Below are positions 1 to 5,906 of a stretch of 11,876 nt of DNA, piece after piece. Source of the DNA: an uncultured Eubacteriales bacterium (GTDB taxonomy: Bacteria; Bacillota; Clostridia; Christensenellales; CAG-138). A program made the position numbers and the translations under genes. The stretch's first letter is position 1. Every line of letters starts with the position of its first letter. Location of the stretch: the NCBI GenBank assembly GCA_902768995.1, contig CACXNN010000031.1, positions 1-11,876 of the forward strand, in the 5' to 3' direction. Below the pieces are notes generated by a model. That model was not told where the DNA came from and did no database searches. It saw only the letters and a list, made by a program, of their open reading frames with translations.

Positions 1-10
1 AAGCTTTCAT
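1..10 (-). CDS. possible start of a further downstream gene (only ATG AAA GCT visible)
   Basis: On the minus strand the stop TAA of the ECF S-component gene (12-10) overlaps an ATG (10-8) by one base, in the form TAATG. An AAGGAAAT stretch immediately upstream could serve as ribosome binding site. Only three codons (Met-Lys-Ala) are visible before the window ends, so no product can be named. The same one-base stop/start overlap is used between oppB and oppC in this window, which makes a translationally coupled gene plausible. It could equally be chance. Confidence 0.3.
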
Positions 11-504
11 TATTTCCTTTTAATTAGTGCCTGCAAATGCCGGCCCACCAGGGTGCCCAGGGCGGCGCCGATGGCGGCCTGGAGGGCGTTGGGGAGCACG
101 TTCACTGCGGCCACGGGGGCGGTGAGCAGGATGGTCTCGTAGAGGAAGTACCCCAGGGGCACCAGGAGGCAGCAGAGGAGGGACAGGGGCAGGCCGGCTT
201 TCTTCGCCCGGCGCAGGGCGAGCCCGGCCAGCAGCGCCGTGAGCCCCTTGATGAGAAGCGTCACCGGCGCGTACATGGCCCAGCCCAGGATCAGGTCCGC
301 CAACGCCGCGCCTACCCCCGCGGCCAGGGCCCCCAAGCCCCCGGGCAGCAGGCAGACGCAGAGGAACACCCCCGCGTCGCCCAGGTTCACGTACCCGTAC
401 CCGCTGGGCAGGGGGATGGACAGGAGCGTCAGCAGCAGCGTCGCCCCGCAGAGCTGGCCCGCCAGGGCCAGACGCTTGGTTTTTTTGTCGTTCTTGTTTT
501 CCAT
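10..504 (-). CDS. ECF transporter S-component family membrane protein (substrate unknown)
   Basis: This 164-residue, very hydrophobic protein has about five to six predicted membrane segments (roughly residues 13-32, 44-76, 80-98, 107-131 and 138-157). It has a basic N-terminus (KNDKKTKR) and a basic C-terminus (IKRK). The stretch YVNLGDAG at 38-45, followed by a Gly/Ala-rich segment, then LADLILGW and TLLIKGL, resembles S-components of energy-coupling factor vitamin or micronutrient importers (the ECF riboflavin/HmpT-like group). S-components bind the substrate and are energised by a shared EcfT/EcfA module, which is not in this window. The gene follows ispE with 9 intergenic bases, and its ribosome binding site (TGAGGAGGAA) contains the ispE stop codon, so the two are probably co-transcribed and translationally coupled. 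The substrate cannot be read from the sequence. Family assignment is fairly sure. Confidence 0.8.
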   Translation of the reverse strand: MENKNDKKTKRLALAGQLCGATLLLTLLSIPLPSGYGYVNLGDAGVFLCVCLLPGGLGALAAGVGAALADLILGWAMYAPVTLLIKGLTALLAGLALRRAKKAGLPLSLLCCLLVPLGYFLYETILLTAPVAAVNVLPNALQAAIGAALGTLVGRHLQALIKRK

Positions 505-513
505 ATTTCCTCC

Positions 514-1335
514 TCAAACACTATGGCAATATGCCGTGTAATAGTCCTCCGGGAAACCCAAAAGAGCGTTTTGCGCCTGTTCCTCACTTTCAAACAAGCC
601 GAACACGGCGGAGCCGCTGCCCGTCATGCAGGCGGCCAGGGCGCCCCTTTGGAGCAGGGCGGCCTTGATCTCGCCGATCTCGGGCACCAGCCCGATGGCC
701 GGGGCCTCGAGAGCGTTCTCCATATAGGCGGCCGCGCCGGGAAGATCGTTCTGCCCCAGCTTCGCCAGGCACCGGACCGTCTCCACCCGCTTCCGGGGCA
801 GGGCCAGGCTTTGGAACAGGGCCTTGGTGGACACGCCCTTGGGGGGCTTCACGATGGCGAAATGGAGGGTGGGCCCCACCACCGGCGTCAGGATCTCCCC
901 CACGCCCTCGCATCGGCACAGGCCCCCCTGCAGACAGAAGGGCACGTCCGCCCCCACCTGGAGGGCGATCCGGTGGATATCCTGGTCCGTCAGCATCCGA
1001 TGGAGCCGCTGGAGCCCCCGCAGCACCGCCGCCGCATCCGCGGACCCGCCGCCCATGCCCGCCTCCGAGGGCAGCCGCTTCTCGCAGGTGATGAAGGCCC
1101 CCTTGCCGGAGAGCCGCTGATAGGCCGCGGCGGCCCGGTACATGGTGTTCTCGAAGGGCAGCTCTGCACCGGTGACATGGACCTCCACGGTCTTGGAGGG
1201 GGCCACGGTGATCCGATCATAGAGGCTCACGGTCTGCATGAGGGTGTCCAGGGCGTGGTAGCCGTCCATCCGTTTGTAGAGGACGCCCAAGGTAAGATTC
1301 AGTTTGGCGTACGCCTTTTCTTCTACACGTTCCAT
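514..1335 (-). CDS. ispE: 4-diphosphocytidyl-2-C-methyl-D-erythritol kinase
   Basis: IspE phosphorylates the 2-hydroxyl of CDP-methylerythritol with ATP, the fourth step of the non-mevalonate (MEP) isoprenoid pathway, in the cytosol. The 273-residue product is near the usual family length (about 280). GHMP-kinase signatures are in order: the N-terminal AYAKLNLTL (residues 9-17, catalytic-site Lys11), the ATP-binding glycine loop PSEAGMGGGSADAAA (89-103), GADVPF (128-133, containing the expected catalytic Asp130), and a C-terminal MTGSGSAVFGLF (238-249) as GHMP motif 3. The ATG at 1335 is the natural start, because the conserved AKLNL motif begins only ten residues later. There is no Shine-Dalgarno sequence in front of it. 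Instead an extended -10 element ends seven bases upstream, implying a leaderless transcript. The gene is divergent from walJ and is followed, with coupling, by the ECF S-component gene. Confidence 0.96.
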   Translation of the reverse strand: MERVEEKAYAKLNLTLGVLYKRMDGYHALDTLMQTVSLYDRITVAPSKTVEVHVTGAELPFENTMYRAAAAYQRLSGKGAFITCEKRLPSEAGMGGGSADAAAVLRGLQRLHRMLTDQDIHRIALQVGADVPFCLQGGLCRCEGVGEILTPVVGPTLHFAIVKPPKGVSTKALFQSLALPRKRVETVRCLAKLGQNDLPGAAAYMENALEAPAIGLVPEIGEIKAALLQRGALAACMTGSGSAVFGLFESEEQAQNALLGFPEDYYTAYCHSV

Positions 1336-1342
1336 GAAAAAG

Positions 1343-1351
1343 AGTATACCA
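1343..1351 (-). promoter_or_regulatory. extended -10 promoter for ispE (predicted leaderless)
   Basis: The minus strand reads TGGTATACT, which is an extended -10 (TGn) plus a near-consensus -10 hexamer TATACT at 1348-1343. No convincing -35 is visible 16-18 bases upstream, which is tolerated for extended -10 promoters. Counting from the hexamer, transcription should begin at about 1336-1335. The A of the ispE ATG (1335) is the nearest purine, so the message would begin at or within a base of the start codon. Confidence 0.6.
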
Positions 1352-1389
1352 CAAGTTTTCGTCGCAGGGTAGCGTCCTTTGAAAAGTTG

Positions 1390-1398
1390 TGCTATACT
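1390..1398 (+). promoter_or_regulatory. extended -10 promoter for the walJ operon
   Basis: The plus strand reads TGCTATACT, an extended -10 with the same TATACT hexamer as the divergent ispE promoter. Predicted initiation is about 1404-1407, which leaves a leader of 15-18 bases before the walJ ATG that contains the ribosome binding site GGAGG (1412-1416). A weaker alternative is TTGAAA (1379-1384) with TATATT (1401-1406) at 16-bp spacing, but it would start transcription inside the ribosome binding site. Confidence 0.6.
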
Positions 1399-1421
1399 AA
1401 TATATTAAATTGGAGGTGTGT

Positions 1422-2210
1422 ATGCGTTTTGTGCCCCTGTGCAGCGGTTCCTCGGGAAACGCCACCTATATCGAGGCCGGGAACGCCCGGCTGCTCATCG
1501 ACGCCGGGGTCTCCTGCCGCCGGATCACGGAGCTCATGGCCCAGGTGGGGGCGGACCCCCGGAACCTGGACGCCATCCTGGTGACCCACGAGCATATCGA
1601 CCATATCCGGGGCATCGCCGTGCTCTCCCGGAAGTACCATATTCCCGTGTACGCCAACGCGGACACATGGGGCGCCATGGAGACGGCCCTCATGGGGGTG
1701 TACCCCTCGGAGCGGTGCGTGTTCGAGAGCGACAAGGACATGTACCTGGGCCGGCTGCGCATCTTCCCCTTCACCACCCCCCACGACGCAGCCCACTCCG
1801 TAGGCTTCACCCTCTTCGACGGGGAGAACAAGTGCGGCGTATGCACGGACCTGGGGCACGTGGACAAGCGGATCATCGAAGTGCTGTCCGGCTGCTCGGT
1901 GCTGCTCCTCGAAGCGAACCACGACGTGGACATGCTCATGGCCGGGCCCTACCCCTATTCCCTGAAGCAGCGCATCCTCTCCGGCCGGGGGCACCTGTGC
2001 AACGAGGACTGCGGCAAGGCGGCGGCGGCCCTCTACGAGCGGGGCGTGAAGCACCTGATCTTAGGGCACCTGTCGGCGGAGAACAACTTCCCGCCCCTGG
2101 CCGTGGCCACGGTGCGGGGGGTCCTGCGGGACAACGGCATCCCTGACGAGGCGGTCAGCATCGCCCTCGCCCAGCGCAGCGAGCCTACGGGCATCTTCGA
2201 GGTCGCATGA
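1422..2210 (+). CDS. walJ: MBL-fold metallo-hydrolase, WalJ/YycJ family
   Basis: This 262-residue metallo-beta-lactamase-fold protein has the metal-binding signature THEHIDH (residues 55-61: His56, His58, Asp60, His61) and further candidate ligands at His121 (TPHDAAHS), Asp143 (CTDLGH) and His216 (LGHLSAENN). The N-terminal FVPLCSGSSGNATYI is typical of WalJ/YycJ, which is encoded with the WalRK cell-wall regulatory system in many Firmicutes and has been proposed to act as a DNA exonuclease or in coordinating division and replication. Those roles are family knowledge and not shown here. The ATG at 1422 is chosen because GGAGG (1412-1416) precedes it at a proper distance; an in-frame TTG at 1410 overlaps that site and is rejected. 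The stop overlaps the rlmH start by four bases (ATGA), giving a coupled pair. The walR/walK genes themselves are not present here. Confidence 0.92.
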   Translation: MRFVPLCSGSSGNATYIEAGNARLLIDAGVSCRRITELMAQVGADPRNLDAILVTHEHIDHIRGIAVLSRKYHIPVYANADTWGAMETALMGVYPSERCVFESDKDMYLGRLRIFPFTTPHDAAHSVGFTLFDGENKCGVCTDLGHVDKRIIEVLSGCSVLLLEANHDVDMLMAGPYPYSLKQRILSGRGHLCNEDCGKAAAALYERGVKHLILGHLSAENNFPPLAVATVRGVLRDNGIPDEAVSIALAQRSEPTGIFEVA

Positions 2211-2683
2211 ACGTTACGATCTTAGCCGTGGGCAAGCTGAAGGACCGGTTCTTCGAGGAGGGCTGCGGGGAGTACCAGAAGCGCCTGATGCGCTACTGCA
2301 CGTTGAGCGTGCGGGAGGCGGCGGACGAGAAGGCGCCGGAAGCCCTCTCCCCCGCCCAGGAGGAACAGGTGAAGGAGAAGGAGGGGAAGCGGCTGCTGTC
2401 GCTCCTCGATCCCCGGGACCACGTGATCGCCCTAACGGTCACGGGCAAGGCCTACACCTCCGAGGGCCTGGCGGAACGGATCGGCGCCCTCCGGGACCGG
2501 GGGAAGAACGTGACCTTTCTCATCGGCGGCTCCCTGGGCCTTTCCCGGGAGGCGGTGGACCGGGCGGACGAGGAGCTTTCCCTGTCCAAGCTGACGCTGC
2601 CCCACCGGCTGGCCAGGCTGGTGCTGCTGGAGCAGCTCTATCGGAGCTTCAAGATACTGAATCACGAGACCTACCATAAATGA
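2207..2683 (+). CDS. rlmH: 23S rRNA (pseudouridine1915-N3)-methyltransferase RlmH
   Basis: RlmH is the SPOUT-class enzyme that uses S-adenosylmethionine to methylate pseudouridine 1915 in helix 69 of 23S rRNA on assembled 70S ribosomes. The 158-residue length matches the family. Diagnostic segments are the opening VTILAVGKLKD, the SAM-knot motif FLIGGSLGLS (104-113) and the invariant-type tail YRSFKILNHETYHK (145-158). It starts inside the walJ stop codon, and the walJ-rlmH neighbourhood is seen in many Firmicutes, often with an htrA-type protease between the two genes; that gene is absent here. The gene is intact. Confidence 0.97.
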   Translation: MNVTILAVGKLKDRFFEEGCGEYQKRLMRYCTLSVREAADEKAPEALSPAQEEQVKEKEGKRLLSLLDPRDHVIALTVTGKAYTSEGLAERIGALRDRGKNVTFLIGGSLGLSREAVDRADEELSLSKLTLPHRLARLVLLEQLYRSFKILNHETYHK

Positions 2684-2694
2684 CGGACGGAAAA

Positions 2695-2698
2695 GGAG
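2695..2698 (+). promoter_or_regulatory. Shine-Dalgarno that fixes the start of the DUF885 lipoprotein
   Basis: GGAG within AAAAGGAGAC lies eight bases before the ATG at 2707. The earlier in-frame ATG at 2680 overlaps the rlmH stop but has no ribosome binding site and would put nine polar residues ahead of the signal peptide. The 2707 start is therefore preferred. Confidence 0.75.
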
Positions 2699-2706
2699 AC
2701 AAGAGC

Positions 2707-4632
2707 ATGAAACGAACCATCTCCCTGCTGCTGGCCCTGACCATGGTGCTGTTGAGTTTGACGGGCTGCGTCCGCGTGCCCGTCAAAACGTATGCCAAGG
2801 CCAAGGCCACGGCTGCGCCTGCGGCCATAGCCACGGCTGCGCCTGCGGCTGAGCCCACGGCTGCACCTGCGGCTGCGCCTACGGCGGAACCTGCAGCTGC
2901 GCCTACGGCGGAACCTACGACAGAGCCTGCGGCTGCGCCTACGAACGCGCCTGCGCCCGTAGCGGAGCCTGCGGAAACCTGGGCGGACATCGACAGGGAC
3001 TTTTTCCGGGAATACCTGAAGACCGACATCACCAGCCTCCATCAGCTGGTGAAGGATCCGGCCGCCTTCGGCATCGACTACGACAGCGTGGAGCGCTCGT
3101 TGGGCACCTACAAGGAGGATGCGGACCGGGAGTGGTACCTGTTCATCGAGGATACCCTGCGCCGCATGGATGCCCTGGACCAGAGCACCCTCTCCGCCCA
3201 GGACAAGATGGCCTTTGACACCGTGTATCAGTTCTGCCAGTGGGAGCTGGAGGGCGAGGAGTTCTACGGCTACTTCGAGCCCCTGACGGAGCTCACCGGC
3301 ATCCAGACGGATATCCCCATCATATTCTGGTTCTACGAGCTGAAGACCAAACAGGACGTGGAGGATTATCTGACCCTCCTGGCCGACCTGCCGCGCTTCT
3401 TCGACGAGCTGCTGGAATATGAGCGTTACCGGGCGGAGGTGCTGCACATCTTCATGCTCGAAAGCAGCCTGGACGCCATCATCGAGAACGACATCCAGCC
3501 CATTCTGGAGGCTCGGGAGACCAGCTTTTTGATCCCCCTCTTCCAGGAGCGGGTGGCCAAGGTGGCGGGCCTGACCCAGGAGGAGATCCAGGCTTACGAG
3601 GAGAGGAACGTGGCCCTGGTCATCAACGACTACTATCAGGCCTATCTGAACCTGAAGGAGGGGCTGGAAGCGCTGCGGCCCTACTGCCGGGAACCCATGG
3701 GCGTGAAGGCCACCGGAGACGAGAAGTATCTTCGCTGGTTCGCCTATCAGCTCAAGAACCGCTGCAGCGAGGAAGCGGACCCCAAAGCCGTGGCGGATCT
3801 GCTCTACAGCAGCCTAAACAAGACCATCGACCTGTATTCCAACGCCTATAAGCATGGCGGCGGCCAGCCCAAGGTCACCTCCGTGGGCTCGGTGGACGAC
3901 AACATCGCCTATCTGAAGTCCGTGCTGGACCCCCTGCTGCCCCCCATCCCCCAGGTGGAGGTGGAGTATGAGGACATGCCCTCTGAATTGCGGGAGGGCC
4001 GGTCCACCGCCTTCTATCTGGTGGCCCCCTTCGACGAGTGGCAGATCAACCACATCGTGGTGGCCGATCCGGAGAACCTGGACAACCTGATCTCCACCCT
4101 GGCCCACGAGGGCTTCAACGGGCACCTGTACCAGTACATGTACCACCGGTCCATGCCGGGGTTGAGCCGGAGCCAGCAGCTGATCCAGGGGACCGCCTAT
4201 TCCGAGGCCTGGAGCCAATATTCCGAGCGGCTCTTCGCCCAGAACTGCGGCAGCAAGTTCAACACCTACGACCTGGTGCTGGACCATACGAACGGCATCA
4301 TCTTCTACGCCCTGCTGTTCTATCTGAGCGTCCGGGTGAACTACTTCGGGGACAGCTTCAACGACGCCTACCGCACCTTCTCCGGATATTTCCGCATATC
4401 CAAGAACGATTTCAAGGAGAAGTACTTCAACACCTTCATCGTGGGCAACCCCTTCTACGGCATCCCCTACGCCTACGGTTACGCCCGGATCATCGACCTG
4501 CACGACAGGGCCCAGAAGACCCTGGGCAAGAAGTACGACCAGAAGGTTTTTGATACCCAGTATCTGAGCTACGGCCCCTCCTACTTCAACCTCCTGGCGG
4601 AGCGCCTGGAACAGTGGGAGAAGGAACAATGA
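2707..4632 (+). CDS. DUF885-family putative metallopeptidase lipoprotein
   Basis: This 641-residue protein opens with a lipoprotein signal peptide: MKRT, a hydrophobic core, then lipobox LTGC with Cys21 as the predicted acylation site. A low-complexity spacer of Ala/Pro/Thr/Glu repeats (about residues 33-94) follows, and then a large alpha-helical domain. Near the C-terminal part are the two motifs I associate with DUF885 proteins: HEGFNGHLYQ (His467, Glu468, His473; family form HExxPGHxxQ, here Asn in place of Pro) and EAWSQYSE (Glu500-Glu507). These resemble the metal site of gluzincin-type peptidases, so a surface zinc peptidase is plausible, but substrate and activity are unproven. The gene sits 23 bases after rlmH and 19 bases before a second lipoprotein gene, so it is very likely in the same operon. 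The protein should be anchored to the outer face of the membrane. Confidence 0.85.
   Translation: MKRTISLLLALTMVLLSLTGCVRVPVKTYAKAKATAAPAAIATAAPAAEPTAAPAAAPTAEPAAAPTAEPTTEPAAAPTNAPAPVAEPAETWADIDRDFFREYLKTDITSLHQLVKDPAAFGIDYDSVERSLGTYKEDADREWYLFIEDTLRRMDALDQSTLSAQDKMAFDTVYQFCQWELEGEEFYGYFEPLTELTGIQTDIPIIFWFYELKTKQDVEDYLTLLADLPRFFDELLEYERYRAEVLHIFMLESSLDAIIENDIQPILEARETSFLIPLFQERVAKVAGLTQEEIQAYEERNVALVINDYYQAYLNLKEGLEALRPYCREPMGVKATGDEKYLRWFAYQLKNRCSEEADPKAVADLLYSSLNKTIDLYSNAYKHGGGQPKVTSVGSVDDNIAYLKSVLDPLLPPIPQVEVEYEDMPSELREGRSTAFYLVAPFDEWQINHIVVADPENLDNLISTLAHEGFNGHLYQYMYHRSMPGLSRSQQLIQGTAYSEAWSQYSERLFAQNCGSKFNTYDLVLDHTNGIIFYALLFYLSVRVNYFGDSFNDAYRTFSGYFRISKNDFKEKYFNTFIVGNPFYGIPYAYGYARIIDLHDRAQKTLGKKYDQKVFDTQYLSYGPSYFNLLAERLEQWEKEQ
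2806..2975 (+). repeat. degenerate Ala-Pro-Thr-Glu-coding repeat in the DUF885 lipoprotein gene
   Basis: The spacer after the lipobox is built from degenerate units of GCT/GCG-CCT-ACG-GCG-GAA type codons. The clearest identity is a 21-base block at 2872-2892 repeated at 2896-2916, a 24-base period equal to eight residues. All lengths are multiples of three, so copy-number change would keep the frame. It probably acts as a flexible tether through the cell wall (inference). Confidence 0.75.
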
Positions 4633-4651
4633 CGCTTCGGGAGGACAGACC

Positions 4652-5860
4652 ATGAAACATATGCGACGGGCCATGGCGCTCCTTATGGTGCTTTTGGTGC
4701 CTTTCATCATCGCTTGCGCCAAACAGGCGCAGCAGGCGGAGGTGGAGGAGCAGCCTGCTGCCACAGTGGCCCCCCTCGTGACGGCGACGCCAGATAGCGG
4801 ATATCAGGCGGTGACGCTGACCATGCCGCCTACGCCGGAGCCCACGTCGGAGCCCACGCCCTTGCCCACGCCGGAACCCACGCCCTCCCCGGTACCTACG
4901 GCGACGCCTACGCCCTCCCCCACGCCGCCCCCCACGGCCACGCCGGAACCGGAGGTCCTGTTCCTGGACGTGTTCCATCTGCTGAGCCCCGGGAGAAAGG
5001 CGTCGGTGGCGGTCAACAACAAGTCTCTGCCCGCAGGCACGGAGGTGGAGGTGCGGCTGGAGGACGGGACCGTGGTGGGGTCCGGGAAGCTTCGGGCCGG
5101 GAAGACCGAGATCGGGATCACCCTTCCCGAAGGCGCCCCGGTGCGCACCACCCTGTATCTCTACGCGAAGGGTCGGGACTATCCCATCCACAGCCGGTAC
5201 GTGGCGGTGGCAGACAACAAGTATGAACCCACCTTGGGCAACTATCAGCGAAAAGACAAGATGGTGGCCCTGACCTTCGACTGCGCCTTCGGGGAGCAGA
5301 ACACCGACTGGCTGCTGGACACCCTTCGGTCCTACGGCATCCACGCCACCTTCTTCATGACCGGAAGATGGGCGGGCAACCACGGGCCCTGGATCGAGAA
5401 GATGCTGGCGGACGGCCACGAGATCGGGAACCATACCCAGAACCACCTGCACCTTTCCGAGCTTTCGAACGAAACCATCGTCCGGGAGATCACCCAGGTG
5501 AGCCAGACCCTGTGGCAGAATCATGGGTATATCACCCACCTGATGCGGCCTCCCTACGGCGGGCGCAACACCAAGGTGAACTCCATCACCCGGTATCTGG
5601 GCTATGAGGTCATCATGTGGGGCCAGACGGGCAAGGACGCCACCGACGGCTGGACCGGCCCCATGATCCGGGACCTGGTCCTCAAGGAGGTGCAGCCCGG
5701 GGACATCATCCTGTTCCACAACGGGGCCGACACCATGCACGTCTACCTCAAGCCCATCATCGAGGGGCTGCAGCAGCGGGGCTGGACCTTCGGCACCGTC
5801 TCCGAGCTCATGGGCTGGGATTGGACCGACGTGCCGCCGCCTCTCGGCGTGGTGGAGTAA
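4652..5860 (+). CDS. NodB-type polysaccharide deacetylase lipoprotein
   Basis: This 402-residue protein has a lipoprotein signal (hydrophobic run ending in IIAC, predicted lipid-bearing Cys22). A Thr/Pro/Glu-rich tether (about residues 59-99), a small beta-type region (about 100-190) and a C-terminal NodB homology domain (about 200-390) follow. NodB motifs are in order: TFDC (208-211; the second Asp of canonical TFDD is Cys211), HTQNH (metal ligands His261 and His265), RPPYGGRN (from Arg299) and ILFHN (His356). Such enzymes remove N-acetyl groups from peptidoglycan or other cell-envelope glycans. The substrate cannot be told, and the altered motif 1 makes metal binding uncertain. The start at 4652 has GGGAGG eight bases upstream. 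It is tightly spaced after the DUF885 gene and belongs to the same transcription unit. Confidence 0.9.
   Translation: MKHMRRAMALLMVLLVPFIIACAKQAQQAEVEEQPAATVAPLVTATPDSGYQAVTLTMPPTPEPTSEPTPLPTPEPTPSPVPTATPTPSPTPPPTATPEPEVLFLDVFHLLSPGRKASVAVNNKSLPAGTEVEVRLEDGTVVGSGKLRAGKTEIGITLPEGAPVRTTLYLYAKGRDYPIHSRYVAVADNKYEPTLGNYQRKDKMVALTFDCAFGEQNTDWLLDTLRSYGIHATFFMTGRWAGNHGPWIEKMLADGHEIGNHTQNHLHLSELSNETIVREITQVSQTLWQNHGYITHLMRPPYGGRNTKVNSITRYLGYEVIMWGQTGKDATDGWTGPMIRDLVLKEVQPGDIILFHNGADTMHVYLKPIIEGLQQRGWTFGTVSELMGWDWTDVPPPLGVVE
4826..4948 (+). repeat. Thr-Pro-Glu-coding low-complexity repeat in the deacetylase gene
   Basis: The tether region consists of degenerate CCCACGCC(G/C)-type units encoding TPEPT, TPSP and similar steps (about residues 59-99). 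It is independent in sequence from the Ala-rich repeat of the preceding lipoprotein but serves the same position, directly after the lipid anchor and before the catalytic domain. Confidence 0.7.
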
Positions 5861-5906
5861 GGCAGTCGGGATCTGTTATCTATAGGACGAATCGGGAAGA
5901 AACGCT

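Noticed and set aside
1..6. AAGCTT (HindIII site) at the very start as a cloning boundary
   Set aside because: A six-base match at a window edge is easily chance, and it is consistent with codons of a following gene.
1410..1424. Upstream TTG start for walJ
   Set aside because: The TTG overlaps the ribosome binding site of the ATG at 1422, and the protein family begins with the residues after that ATG.
37..1584. 515-codon plus-strand open frame across ispE and the S-component gene
   Set aside because: It is an antisense shadow produced by high GC. Its translation is low-complexity Gly/His/Gln/Arg-rich with no recognisable domain, and two well-supported genes occupy the other strand.
2680..2709. 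ATG at 2680 overlapping the rlmH stop as start of the lipoprotein
   Set aside because: It has no ribosome binding site and would add polar residues before a standard lipoprotein signal, whereas the ATG at 2707 has GGAG at eight bases.
2671..3447. Minus-strand open frame with an Arg/Gly-rich protein resembling a nucleic-acid-binding tail
   Set aside because: The Arg repeats are simply the reverse complement of the Ala/Pro/Thr/Glu-coding repeat in the lipoprotein gene.
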